Assembly (NCBI RefSeq): GCF_019925205.1
Contig: NC_083568.1
Location: forward strand, 15,188,393-15,252,392
Length of the DNA: 64,000 nucleotides
Direction of reading: 5' to 3'
Source of the DNA: Metopolophium dirhodum
Lineage: Eukaryota > Arthropoda > Insecta > Hemiptera > Aphididae
The position numbers and the translations under genes are program-made. Shown here piece after piece: positions 11,243-22,699 of the stretch; positions within the stretch are counted from its first letter, which is position 1; every line of letters starts with the position of its first letter. The notes below the pieces were generated by a model. It searched no databases, was not told where the DNA came from, and saw only the letters and a list, made by a program, of their open reading frames with translations.

Positions 11243-11935
11243 TTCACTATAGCCGGCGTTTTCCGATCCACGGTTCCACTATAGACACCTGTTCTCGAAG
11301 TCAGCTGTTCTTATAGTATAGGAAGTCAAGGAAGTCACATTTTTTTTACCAATCCTTATTCACTTAAAAATATAAAACAAACATACAAAAAAAAATAAAA
11401 ATAATAATATTTATTTTCTCACTACTTAAGTTTTATTTTTCACAATAATAATATACTATTTGTATACTATAGTTCAGTACATACACTGTAAAATTGTGTA
11501 TAATAATCGTACCAGTGTACCGACATAAACTGTTTCATTAAAAACAAATAACGCAGGCATTAGGCATACAGCTAATAATATTTACCATATTTATCATAGA
11601 CCATTTAAAATAATAAATTATATACTTTAAATAAAAATTAAATAACTAAGACCTCCTTTAGCTCCCCCCCCCCCAGTTGCGCTTATGAATCCATGTAACT
11701 CCTATCAAAAAACTTTGCAACACTATTCACTACAATAATATACCTACTACATTATTACTGCATAATTATACATGAACACATAGTATACCCAAGGTCCCCA
11801 CAAGGAGGAGAGGGTTGGACCTGGTCACCTGGAGTACAAAGACCTGTTGAAATTAATTTATAATTTTGGAAATTTTGTTAGGTATATGTATACCTACTAA
11901 TTTTATATTAAATTATATTTTATGATACATATTAT

Positions 11936-12753
11936 ACAGGATGATTCACTAAGACTAAGCATGTTCACTTCTTTTGTTCTTCAATGGTGTAGTTATTCAA
12001 AATCTGATTTTTAAAATTTTTAAATATACCTACTTACGTTTGACCGTAATTTTACATCCTTGACATTTTTTTGTATTATTTAAGGAGTGTCCAATAGAGA
12101 TACAAACTTCTGTTTTTCAAATGAGAAGACCCCTATCAACTATAAATTGTACAGTAGAATGAGTAGATATAAATCAAAATTTGTATGATTAGTTTTTGAG
12201 TTATTTAACTTTGTGTTCTAAGGATAAAAGGTCTTAGGTCAATGATAATGGGTTCATAAGATATGGGGGCTATGGTGGTTTCACAATTCTATTCATAGTT
12301 ATTAATCAATCAATATTATTAATTTGTAAAAATGGCTCAATAAAATAAATACTAAATCCAATTTTATGTCTTTTTTTGTAATTATGTAAAACCATTTTTG
12401 TGGACTATTATCCTTAATACAAACATTTTAATTAGTAACAAACTACTCATTAGAAGTTTGAATTACGTACATTAACATTTTCAAAATTTAATCCACTAAA
12501 TAATTTACAGACAAATGGGGTGTTCTCATTTGAAAAACAGAATTTTGTATCGCTACAGGACACTCCTTAGGGCCCGTATTACAATAGTTGATCTAAGGTT
12601 AAGCGGTTAAGGTTAAGGTTAAATCAGTGAATTAAGCCTAATCGACTATTGTAATACGGGCCCTAAGTAGTATAAAAATATTCAAGAATTTGAAAAAATT
12701 CACTATACAAAAGGAAAAAAATGGTGGGAGCATGTTTGATGAATCACCTTGTA
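11936..12753. mobile_element. inverted-repeat element, repeat family B copy 1
   Basis: The left end reads tacaggatgattcactaag and the reverse complement of the right end reads tacaaggtgattcatcaaac, imperfect terminal inverted repeats of the ACAGGGTGATTCA type also seen near 52366, 55030, 56770 and 57530. Internal halves are themselves inverted: the motif cacactcc/ggagtgtcc with tttttcaaatgagaa appears near 12085 and, reversed, near 12535. It has no open frame, so it is non-autonomous. A second small element is inserted at 12570. Confidence 0.6.
12570..12663. mobile_element. 94-bp MITE with TA target duplication (Tc1/mariner-like)
   Basis: Perfect terminal inverted repeats gggcccgtattacaatagt flank an interior with repeated ggttaa. 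TA dinucleotides flank both ends (12568-12569 and 12664-12665). Removing the element plus one TA gives cactccttaagtag, which matches the inverted sister sequence ggagtgtcc/ttaa near 12080, a natural empty site. The TA duplication suggests Tc1/mariner mobilisation. Confidence 0.75.
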
Positions 12754-13249
12754 CACCGGGAGATACATCAAACGTAAGACACTTGTTATTTCAAAATGCA
12801 TCAATGTTTTTGAAAATATTTTTATCCTTTTAATTTTTCAAGTTTTTACTTTTTTGAATGACATTGTTAATATTTTTTGAAATAATTAGGTAAAAAAATA
12901 GATTGGTGTACACTTGGTGTATTATAATGCTAAGTCATTTTGATATTTTAAGTTGAGGGTTAACCATTGATTACTAAGAAATTATCGTGTATGGGACACC
13001 CGTTTTGCTTGTAAATTGTAATGAGTTGTATTTTATTATTGGAAGTTTTGTCAGGGCATGCAAAAACGTTTTGTACAAGAGGCTCAATATTTGATGTGAG
13101 GGGCTGGACATAAGTGAACTTATGTTTAGAAACCTAAGAATAGGTCGGCACTTTATGTTCTATTTCTATTTTACGAAATTATTTAATTTTTTTGTTCGGG
13201 CACTAGAAAAATACAACACAATTAGTGCGAAAATCGATTTGAATATATA
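12754..13249. other. spacer upstream of Uba1
   Basis: AT-rich sequence with no gene or clear repeat boundary. Confidence 0.4.
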
Positions 13250-14171
13250 ATCAAAAAGCGCGCGTCTCGCCACAGTGTCACCACCTATTTGTGGAACCAT
13301 AACCACGACCATGGTCATCAATTGCAGCTGATCCGGTACTTGGGTAGCAATCTAATCGTCGAGGGCATTGGTCCTTGTCTGGCGGGCGGTGGAAGCAGGT
13401 TAGAACTTTATTTTATGGCTCAATGGCTATAACGACGCATACGATTGGTCGGGAGACGGTGACCAGCAGCAGCAGGCTTGCTCCGTTCCTTTGTGCGGGT
13501 AGGTAAACAACAGACGCCGGTGTCGACCGATAACCTGAGCTACAGACAGCCGACGCCATTGGTCCGACGTTCTCTTCGACCCGCTCGTCGCTCATCATTC
13601 CATGATTCCGTCACTGTGTAATGCTATTATAGTGCATATTTTTCACTCCGCTCTCCGCTGACTCCTGTAAAACTATATAGTGCAATAGTGCCTTCCGACC
13701 GTCCATCCACTCCGCTCCATCATTGATGTAGCAGCGGCACTATAATATTGCAGCAGTGCAGCACCGCCACAATAACTCGCTACTCGCTATCGCCGGTTAC
13801 GACATTACAGCGATAATATTAATAATAATAATTCAACCAATTATATTATTATAATATTAAGTAATTTATTATTGTAATTCGTCGTCGGGTATTCCACGGT
13901 ACTATAGTTTAATAATAGTTATATTATAACGCAATATCTATTGCCGTTCGCCGCCGCCGACGCTGCACAATCGTCGTTATCATCGCGTCGATTTTTTTTT
14001 TGTTTCTTTCCCCCCGACATTGCGCACGATCGTTGCGAGTGAAAACTTCATTGGATTCCCGCTTTCCCGTAACACATTGCGACAACAGTGCGCGTATACC
14101 GTTATCGCCGTGACCGTATTAATAACAACATCAAAGGCCGTGCACTCCACGATTAGTTTCTGTATTGTCCG
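13250..14171 (+). promoter_or_regulatory. GC-richer promoter and 5' UTR region of Uba1
   Basis: CpG content rises sharply from about 13255 to the Uba1 start, as expected for a housekeeping promoter. The start site cannot be placed from sequence alone, and no TATA box in a convincing position was found. The short open frame on the minus strand at 13413-13598 looks like a chance frame of GC-rich DNA. Confidence 0.45.
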
Positions 14172-17100
14172 ATGTCTGGTGCTGAAGTACTAGACACCAC
14201 CTGTGAACTGCCGGCCAAGAAGCGTAAACTGGCTTCCGGTGAACCGTCTACAGTGTCCGTCGACTCAGCACCGAGAAATCAGGTAACAATGTCGAAGAAC
14301 AGCGTGGAGGAGATCGATGAGGGCCTCTACTCGCGGCAGCTGTACGTCTTGGGCCACGAAGCTATGCGCAAAATGGCCACTTCCGACGTGCTGATCAGTG
14401 GGCTTGGTGGTCTAGGCGTGGAAGTCGCCAAGAACGTAATACTTGGTGGTGTCAAGTCGGTTACGTTACACGATTCTGTCGTGTGCACCTACAGCGACCT
14501 ATCATCGCAGTTCTATCTGACCGAAAACGACATCGGTAAGAATAGGGCGGATATCAGTTGTCCTAAGTTGGGTGAGCTAAATTCCTATGTGCCTGTCAAG
14601 TCATACACTGGAATTTTGTCCGAATCATATCTCAAACAATTTAAAGTTGTCGTCCTAACCGAGACAACATTAGACGAACAATTGCGTATATCAGAAATTA
14701 CGCATCAGAACAATATCGCTTTAATAGTTGGTGACACCAGAGGGGTGTTTGCTCAAGTGTTCTGTGATTTTGGCGAAGATTTTAGTGTAATCGACTCAAC
14801 GGGTGAAAATCCAATTTCCGTTATGGTAGCTGGTGTTACTAAGGAAGAACAAGGAGTAGTTACTTGTATGGATGAGTCTCGACACGGTTTTGAAGATGGA
14901 GATTATGTAACGTTTCAAGAAGTACAGGGTATGACTGAAATAAATGGCTGTAAACCAAAAAAAATAACGGTCTTAGGACCATATACATTTAGTATTGGTG
15001 ATACTACATCATACTCAGACTATATTAAAGGTGGTTTTGCTACTCAAGTGAAAATGCCAAAAAAATTAAATTTCAAATCATTGAAAAATTCATTAGCTGA
15101 ACCAGAATATCTTATTTCTGATTTCGGAAAATTTGATAGACCTTCTCAATTACATCTAGCATTTATAACTTTTCATAAGTTTGTTTCGGTCAATGGTCGT
15201 TTACCTATTCCATGGAGTTCTGATGACGCAAACGAATTTTTAAAATTAACCAAAAGTGTAAATACTGATGATTCCATTGAACTTGATGTTGATTTAATAA
15301 AAATATTTTCAAAAGTCTGTGCTGGGAATATTAATCCTATGACATCTTTTATTGGTGGTATTGTTGCTCAAGAAGTTATGAAATCATGTTCCGGTAAGTT
15401 TAGTCCAATATTTCAATGGCTTTACTTTGATGCTACTGAATCTTTACCAGAAGAAGTTACTGAAGAAGATGCCAAGCCTATTGGTAATCGCTATGATGGT
15501 CAAGTCTCCATTTATGGACGAAAATTCCAATCCGTTTTAGGAAATTTGAAATACTTTGTTGTTGGAGCTGGAGCTATTGGATGTGAATTGTTGAAAAACT
15601 TTGCGATCATGGGTGTTGGATGTGGCAATGGCAAAATTTATGTCACTGATATGGATTTAATTGAAAAATCTAACCTGAACAGACAGTTTTTGTTTAGAGT
15701 TCAAGATGTACAAACATCAAAATCTGAAACAGCCGCTAAAGCAATTAAACGTATGAATCCAAATGTGAACGTTGAACCACAGACAAATAGGGTCTGTCCA
15801 GAAACTGAGCAGACTTATAATGATACCTTTTTTGAAAATTTGGATGGTGTTGCTAATGCTTTGGATAATGTAGATGCTCGTATATATATGGATAGACGTT
15901 GTGTTTTCTACAAAAAACCACTTTTAGAGTCTGGAACATTGGGTACAAAGGGTAACACACAAGTTGTAATACCAAATTTGACAGAATCCTATAGCACATC
16001 TCAAGATCCTCCAGAAAAAAGCATACCAATTTGTACTCTTAAAAATTTTCCAAACGCTATTGAACATACATTACAGTGGGCTAGAGATCTTTTTGAAGGG
16101 CTTTACAAACAAACTCCAGAAAATGTTAAACAATTTTTAGAAGATCCTACTTTCATTGATCGTACAAATCGTTTACCTGGACTTCAACCAGTTGAAATTT
16201 TGGATTCTGTAAGAACATCAGTTGCAGAACGCCCTAAAAGTTTAGATGATTGTATTGAATGGGCTAGATTGCACTTTGAAGATCAATTTACAAATCAAAT
16301 CAAACAACTTTTATTCAATTTTCCACCAGATCAATCAACAACTAGTGGTCAGCCATTTTGGTCAGGACCCAAACGTTGTCCAAAACCAATTATATTTGAC
16401 GTAAATAATACATTACATTTGGATTATATTTTGACAGCAGCTAATTTAAGAGCAGAAACATATAATATTAATCAAATAAGGGATCGTGTCTATATTGCCA
16501 ATGTTGTATCTTCGGTTAAAGTTCCTGAGTTTGTCCCAAAGTCTGGTGTAAGGATTGCTGAAAATGATTCACAGATAACTAATGGGTCATCAAATTATGA
16601 CCAAAGCAAACTGAATAAAACTCAAAAGGATTTACCACCAACAGATTCTCTAAAAAACATAAAAATTGTTCCTTTAGAATTTGAAAAAGATGATGATGTT
16701 AATTTACATATTGATTTTATTGTGGCTGCATCAAATTTAAGAGCTACAAATTACGGTATTCAACCTGCTGATAGACATCGAAGTAAACTCATTGCTGGTA
16801 AGATTATTCCAGCAATTGCTACTACAACTTCTGTTGTTGCTGGTCTCGTTTGTCAGGAATTCATTAAATTAGCTCGAGGATTGAAAGATTTGGAAAAATA
16901 CAAAAATGGGTTTGTAAATTTAGCTTTGCCATTCTTTGGTTTTTCTGAACCGTTACTAGCACCAAAATCCAAGTATTATGATGTTGAATGGACTTTGTGG
17001 GATCGTTTTGAAGTAGAAGGAGAACTTACATTAAATGAGTTTTTAAATTACTTCAAAGATAAACATGCACTGGAAATCACTATGCTTTCTCAAGGAGTAT

Positions 17101-17309
17101 GTATGTTATATTCATTCTTCATGCCAAAAGCCAAGAGGGAAGAGCGTATCAATACTAAAATGTCCGAAATTGTACGAAATATATCAAAGAAAAGGATTGA
17201 ATCACACGTAAAATCGTTAGTTTTTGAAATATGCTGCAACAACACTGAAGGGGATGATGTGGAAGTACCTTACGTTAAGTACAATTTGCCATCAGACTTC
17301 CAATATTAA
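14172..17309 (+). CDS. Uba1: ubiquitin-activating enzyme E1
   Basis: A 1045-residue E1 that adenylates ubiquitin with ATP and transfers it from its own cysteine thioester to E2 enzymes, in nucleus and cytosol. The N-terminal tail has a basic nuclear-localisation-like cluster (PAKKRKL, residues 14-20). The inactive adenylation half has GLGGLG at 77-82. The active adenylation half has GAGAIG at 465-470, followed by DMDLIEKSNLNRQFLFR. The catalytic cysteine is in SIPICTLKNFPNAIEHT, residue 621. The C-terminal ubiquitin-fold domain ends in EITMLSQG...DVEVPYVKYNLP. Length is normal for the family (human 1058). The first ATG was chosen because it gives the expected tail; an internal ATG at residue 40 (SKNSVEEIDE follows) could be a second start. 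The whole coding region is one exon, unusual for an animal UBA1. A probable intron sits in the 3' UTR. Confidence 0.97.
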   Translation: MSGAEVLDTTCELPAKKRKLASGEPSTVSVDSAPRNQVTMSKNSVEEIDEGLYSRQLYVLGHEAMRKMATSDVLISGLGGLGVEVAKNVILGGVKSVTLHDSVVCTYSDLSSQFYLTENDIGKNRADISCPKLGELNSYVPVKSYTGILSESYLKQFKVVVLTETTLDEQLRISEITHQNNIALIVGDTRGVFAQVFCDFGEDFSVIDSTGENPISVMVAGVTKEEQGVVTCMDESRHGFEDGDYVTFQEVQGMTEINGCKPKKITVLGPYTFSIGDTTSYSDYIKGGFATQVKMPKKLNFKSLKNSLAEPEYLISDFGKFDRPSQLHLAFITFHKFVSVNGRLPIPWSSDDANEFLKLTKSVNTDDSIELDVDLIKIFSKVCAGNINPMTSFIGGIVAQEVMKSCSGKFSPIFQWLYFDATESLPEEVTEEDAKPIGNRYDGQVSIYGRKFQSVLGNLKYFVVGAGAIGCELLKNFAIMGVGCGNGKIYVTDMDLIEKSNLNRQFLFRVQDVQTSKSETAAKAIKRMNPNVNVEPQTNRVCPETEQTYNDTFFENLDGVANALDNVDARIYMDRRCVFYKKPLLESGTLGTKGNTQVVIPNLTESYSTSQDPPEKSIPICTLKNFPNAIEHTLQWARDLFEGLYKQTPENVKQFLEDPTFIDRTNRLPGLQPVEILDSVRTSVAERPKSLDDCIEWARLHFEDQFTNQIKQLLFNFPPDQSTTSGQPFWSGPKRCPKPIIFDVNNTLHLDYILTAANLRAETYNINQIRDRVYIANVVSSVKVPEFVPKSGVRIAENDSQITNGSSNYDQSKLNKTQKDLPPTDSLKNIKIVPLEFEKDDDVNLHIDFIVAASNLRATNYGIQPADRHRSKLIAGKIIPAIATTTSVVAGLVCQEFIKLARGLKDLEKYKNGFVNLALPFFGFSEPLLAPKSKYYDVEWTLWDRFEVEGELTLNEFLNYFKDKHALEITMLSQGVCMLYSFFMPKAKREERINTKMSEIVRNISKKRIESHVKSLVFEICCNNTEGDDVEVPYVKYNLPSDFQY

Positions 17310-17312
17310 AAG

Positions 17313-17424
17313 GTAAATTTATATTTAAAAAAAACACTTTTTTAATTTTTAATTAATAATGACAATTCAAAGAAGTTGTAAATGTAAATAATTTAATATT
17401 ATATTATTTCTATTTTTGTTTCAG
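17313..17424 (+). other. probable 3' UTR intron of Uba1
   Basis: AAAAG|gtaaattt three bases after the stop codon and a strong tttttgtttcag acceptor at 17424 define a 112-base intron. AATAAA follows at 17458-17463. Confidence 0.5.
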
Positions 17425-17457
17425 AGTATGTGTCAAAGCAAAAAAAAATATTTTCAA

Positions 17458-17463
17458 AATAAA
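17458..17463 (+). terminator. polyadenylation signal of Uba1
   Basis: AATAAA about 150 bases after the stop codon, or about 37 bases after it if the UTR intron is removed. Confidence 0.5.
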
Positions 17464-20086
17464 TATTGGTCATCAAAGATCCAGCAATCGAGTACATTTT
17501 GGTACCTAATATTTCTTATTACTTTTTATAATTTAAAATTCAATGTGTGTTTTTTTTATATATTAATTATTATATTAAAAATATAAGATACATTTATAAA
17601 TTTATCTCTTAAAAAATTAAAACAAATATATATACTTTTTTTTTCTAACTCGGGTGTTCTGTCTAACTATAGAAATAAATATTTATATTAATAAAAATAG
17701 AAAAAATGTGATTTTTTTTTTTGTTTTTAACTTGCTTTTTTTTAAATAAATTTTAACTGATACATATTGATTTACAAATATATTAGTAATGATTAAGTTT
17801 GATCCAAGATGAAGTAGCATATTATAAAGATATGTTTATTTTTACAGACAAAATGTAGAACCTTCATAAGTATTGTAAATATTCAAATATATACCCAACA
17901 TAAAATACATATATTTTATATAAATGTTACCCAGGATCTAAAAATGTTTTAAATTATAATCATTAATCTTCATTTACTAATATTGTTGTATTTATAATTT
18001 GTCAACAATAAAACCAAATTGATATAATTAAATAAATTATATAATTTGTATAATTCTTAAATGATTATATGCATGGGTAAGCTATTATGTTATATATTGC
18101 TTAACCCTTTCACTGCTACACTATTTATCCACTGCAACCTGTGTATGCTACGTAAAATACAATTTTTATTTTGAGATCTATATGATCTATCTAATTATTT
18201 AAGTTTAAAATAATAATGCGAGCAAAGGTTTCCAAAACTTGTATGGTAACCGGCAAATGAGAATATTTATGAAATACAGGGACGTAATAGTATGTCTAGA
18301 TCAGTGAAAGTTAAAAATTGTATTTCATCTTTCATTTTAATATAATTATTTATACACAACCGTCAAATTTAATTGTTATGCATAAATATATACTGTGTAT
18401 TAGTGTAAGTTATTTATAATTAATTTGAAAATAATTTTAGAAATTTTTTCACTGATTTCATATTTTCATCCGCTGTATAATCCGAAATTAAAATTTATAC
18501 TGTTAGTAAAAATTGTACAATCCAACAACAATTGTTTTCATCTATCAAGTGAATACCGATAGTTATTAATAGTGTATAATAATGAGTAATTATATTTTAA
18601 TCTAGAATAAGATTATAAAAGCTCAAGATACATTGAAAATCTTTAATTTTCTGGTTTTTATAAATTAAATGGCTACTTAAGAGAATTAAAACTTTAGTAA
18701 AGAAAAATGTTTAATGATTTAAAAGCTTACCTAATAAAATATAATTTTTTGCTAAAGAAGGAACTTGTCATTGTTTTACATTTGAACAAATAAAGTGTAT
18801 TTAATCAAATGAACAAATAAATTGTCATCTATAAAAAAAAATTTGTTTCTTTGGTCTTATTATTCTGTTTCTATTTTTTTTTATTTATTGTAAGTGAATC
18901 ATACAAAAATACAATCAGTTAACCAATGTTTTTAACTAGTTAAATAATAATAATAAATAAGCTAAGTTAAAGTTAATTTTTAAATATAAGTTTATTTGAG
19001 TAAGTAACTTAGTTAAGTTACACATTTTCAGGAAAATAATAACTTTAGTTGGTTATTTTTTTTTCAATGTAATATTACGGTAAAACCTTATAATGGAATA
19101 GCTTAGTACTAACTGATTTTCCGCTATAAGGAGACGGTATACGGAACTGTTTTTATTTCCATTGTAAGTAGATTTTCGTCTTATAGGTGGGCCATTATAA
19201 GAGGTTCTATTGTACGTCATTGAAAAGTGTTGTTAGTAGGAAATATACTGTATGCTGCAGGCGCATCATAAATTAAGTCCGTTGTTCTGGTAGTTTTATT
19301 ACTATCAATTAAAATAAACAGACATCTTGGATGTCGTGATTTTGGAGAGAATATAAATACCTAAACCTTCTAATTATGTTTCAAAACAGGCAATTATAAT
19401 TAATTATAGTCACTATAGTAATAATGTATTTAATACAATTGTTGCAGATATTGCTCTTACCGGGTGTTCCTCAGTATTTAGACTCACCATACAAGACTCA
19501 TGTGGATATTCATAGAATGCTTGTCCATCTTGTCATGTTATAACAATATTTACGGAACTGTTATTTTTGTTGAAAATCAATGCAAAAGATGATTATTCAT
19601 AAATAACTTTAATTTTAACAAAAAACTAAGTTAGTTCCAATTATTTATGAAATAACTGTTACTAATTAAGTTATTTTCTAATATTCTAATTTTTTTTTTA
19701 ACTAGTTAAGTTAAAAGTTATCAACAAAAGTATCTATTTAATTAGTTACTGCCCCCTGCAAAAATATTACTGTATTTATGGTACTTATGTAAATTTTGTA
19801 ACACAAATATAAAAAATACTTTGGAATTTTATCTTTTAATAATTTATACAACAGTAAAATAAAAATGGTTAAATCCCTTGAAATTTGAAAAGACTGTGAG
19901 CAATTAATTTTCTTTACAATATAAAAATATTAGTAACTAAAAAATAACAAAATAATAATAATATATTCTGTATGTCATTAGAATGTAGTTATAGAGTGAC
20001 GACACAAGTTTACTAGATATCTACGATCTACTGATCTTGGGTATTGTAACAAGTCATCTACATCATGAACATTGAATTAATTAAGT
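17464..20086. other. intergenic AT-rich spacer
   Basis: No gene was seen. From about 18895 to 19745 there are many variants of taacttagttaagtta in both orientations, probably a decayed inverted-repeat transposon, with an unrelated patch at 19080-19215. Boundaries could not be fixed. Confidence 0.4.
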
Positions 20087-20829
20087 GGACGCTACCTATG
20101 CATTTGTTGCCTGTGTTACACGCATTCTACTTGGAAAATTTTCGTTCAATAGTATTTTACTAGTTTTGATATTAGAATGAATTGACCTAGGCCTGGCAGT
20201 ATTTCAAATTTTGATACCGGTTTCTGGTATTTGTTTATTACCGGTATGACCTATTCTGGGGTATTTTCAGTAGTTATGGAAAATACCGTATCTCGGTAAT
20301 TAATAAAAATCTTGTACAATTTGTTCCTCAGTAATTATCAAAAATACCATAAACCTCAGCAAATTTATTAGTGTTTCCAAGTTTTCAACCTAGGCTAGGG
20401 CTATTTTATTATGTCATTACGATTATTTAAAAATAATAAATGTAGGTATACGGTATTGTCAGTAATTACCAATTCTTGGTATACCGGTATTCTAAAATAC
20501 TGTCAGCCCTAAATTGACCTATTATAAAACTTCTGGGTAAGAACATTATCTCTGTGCTTATGCGGGAGCGAATTTTTAGTTAGTTTAATTTTCAAGATAG
20601 AAATGGTTATATGAAATATCACAAATTATAAATGCTCATCTCGCTTGAATATTAAAAAATCAGATAAAAGCCGACATTTAAACACAGATAATGTTACTTA
20701 AAAGTTTGATAATAGGTAAATAATTCATTCTAATATTAAAAATAACATCATACTATTGAAACTAGTGAATGAAAATTTGCTATGTCGTACGTCTATAAGA
20801 CTGAGACAACAAACGCATGGGTTGCGTCC
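20087..20829. mobile_element. long inverted-repeat element carrying a nested MITE
   Basis: The left arm starts ggacgctacctatgcatttg and the right arm, reversed, starts ggacgcaacccatgcgtttg. Similarity continues through tattagaatgaatt, ttacctattatcaaac and aacattatctgtg. The left arm is interrupted by the element at 20190-20511. No coding frame remains. Confidence 0.6.
20190..20511. mobile_element. 322-bp MITE with 10-bp direct flanking repeats (hAT-like)
   Basis: Direct repeats aattgaccta flank it at 20180-20189 and 20512-20521. The ends are imperfect inverted repeats: ggcctggcagtatttc at the left and agggctgacagtatttt from the right, each followed by ccggtat motifs. An 8-bp subset of the duplication would suit hAT transposition, but the superfamily is not certain. 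Confidence 0.65.
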
Positions 20830-20998
20830 TTAACTTAATATGTATATATAAGCAGAGCTAACACTAGAAAACCAGATAGGCCCGCCAATCAACTGAAATA
20901 ATATTTTTTTATATGATTATTAGATCATTAATAAAAAAATATATTCATAGATAAAAAAATATCTTTAATTAGATATTGTATTATACATTATTTAAAAT
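20830..20998. other. spacer downstream of MRPL19
   Basis: AT-rich, with no feature beyond the MRPL19 polyadenylation signal at its edge. Confidence 0.4.
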
Positions 20999-21004
20999 TT
21001 TATT
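20999..21004 (-). terminator. polyadenylation signal abutting the MRPL19 stop
   Basis: On the minus strand the stop codon TAG is followed directly by AATAAA, implying a 3' UTR of only about 20-30 bases if this hexamer is used. Confidence 0.5.
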
Positions 21005-22699
21005 CTATACATTTTTGGTAGGCTTAATAAAAACTTTTTTTCGTTTCAGTTTCTTGCGCATTACTTCAACTTCATGTAATTCTGAATATACTTCGGCAAA
21101 TATTTCTTTTTGTTCTTCTTCTGGTATTGTTTTCCTATAACACCAAAGAATATATTAAAAATATATTGTCAATAAATTATAAAACAAATAGAAAATGTAA
21201 TTTACCTATACTGTTTCATTAAGTCATATTTCTCCCAGGGTGTTGCTAATTCTTCAGCTCTTTCATAAAACCGATTTTCTAGCCCTAAGTCAGCTAGCCC
21301 TTTCATATTTTTTCTTTCCCACCTAGCACGCCAAGGTCTAGGTTTTAGTTTAACCTAAAAAAAAAAAAAAATATTTTACAGTTATTTCTTAAGTTAGTTG
21401 TTTTAATTATTTATTTTACCATTTCAGGGTTCACTGGTACAGGTACTCCTTCGGGTAAATATTCAACTTCCATATTTTCATCAAATGTACTGTATTCATT
21501 AGGTGCATCTCTCAGGTATAACAACTCATCATCAAGACGTTTCTCTAAGCGTAAAACTTCAATCTTTTGTATAGTTGGATCATAAAGTTGATATTTCATT
21601 TCCGTGCCTATATTTTATATAATTTAAACTATTATTAGTATAATCCAAAACATACCACATTTATATGTATTCACTTACCAATATGCTTAATAACGTTTCT
21701 AAGGGTAAAATTAGCTCGGAGGCCACATCCTAAACGTTGAATGCATATACCTACAAAACGAGTAGCTTTATTGGGAGCATGCTGATTAGATGATGAAACA
21801 GCCATGATGGACCCTAAAAAAAAAAAATTTTAAAATGTTAAATATTATATGAATGTATACCACATATACATAAATTGGATATTTTAGAAATAACTAATAA
21901 GCAGTAGCAGGCTAATTTTGATGCAGCTGCATCAACTTTTCAAAGGGGGGTAGTGACAGTAGCGTCAAAGTCTATACTCAAGTCCAGCCTTATTTTAATT
22001 ATATCATAGCTTTGTTATGAGTAAATATTGTATATTAGTAGTGGTGGTGAATAAATAAATATGAAATTGTGTCATTTAAATCTTAAGTTCAGTCTGCAAA
22101 ACTACTGGTAATTAGTTAGAAAATAAAATTACCTAATCACAATCTTATCATTAAATAAATAAATAAATAAATATTTAATACCTATATTATATAAAATATG
22201 ATTTGAAGTGTAAACAATTATTATATTAATGAATAAGTATAAATTATTCTCTATTGGACCATTTTTGAGCAGCATATTTATAAACAAAATGTTGATCTCC
22301 TGATCAAATAGTCATCTAATACCTACCAACATAAAATTCAGGTATATCTATATGTTTTCTTCTTTGTATCATATCCATGCGTTCTAGTTTTTCTCGTAAC
22401 GAATTTCTCCATTCAATTTTAGGATCGGGTAAAAACTCTGGATATATAAATCTAGAGTTGGACGGGACAACCGATTTCCTTTCAGGTTTAACTTGTTTTC
22501 CGGATATAGGTTCATCAGAGGGCTGTTGGACGTCAGACGGTGGAGAATTGCTAAACGACCTGGATACCCTGAGCACTGTTAAGAAAATATTTATTAATCT
22601 TACGTCTTCAAAAACTGTACAAAAATTAGGAATATTACCGGGTGCGAATCCACACTGAAATCTGTGAAAGTTTAAGGTTTTCAACAACATATTGAACAA
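21005..22699 (-). CDS. MRPL19: mitochondrial large-subunit ribosomal protein bL19m
   Basis: Protein of the mitochondrial large ribosomal subunit. Five minus-strand exons, 22699-22327, 21813-21679, 21607-21420, 21354-21206 and 21134-21005, sum to 975 bases (324 aa), with all GT/AG junctions in phase. The N-terminal part is Arg/Lys/Ser-rich, as expected for a mitochondrial targeting region. The L19 core follows: IPEFYVGSIMAV, RFVGICIQRLGCGLRANFTLRNVI, then YQLYDPTIQKIEVLRLEKRLDDELLYLRDAPNEYSTFD split into shorter conserved blocks. The C-terminal extension PRPWRARWERKNMKG and a basic tail match animal MRPL19. Two methionines (MFNMLL) are possible starts; the upstream one is used here. The gene diverges from the SRRM2-like gene to its right. 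Confidence 0.93.
22155..22175. repeat. (AAAT)n microsatellite in MRPL19 intron 1
   Basis: About five copies of the tetranucleotide. Confidence 0.7.

Larger units (their letters stand above)
9712..11935. other. intergenic spacer with repeat fragments
   Basis: AT-rich sequence with two GC-richer islands. 10020-10370 has short open frames on both strands without recognisable motifs and contains the palindrome tgcgtgcacgca. 10440-10520 has repeated cgat motifs. 11020-11300 contains a G14 run and a palindrome, and an 11-base C run lies at 11664-11674. These look like fragments of small DNA transposons; none could be classified. Confidence 0.4.
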
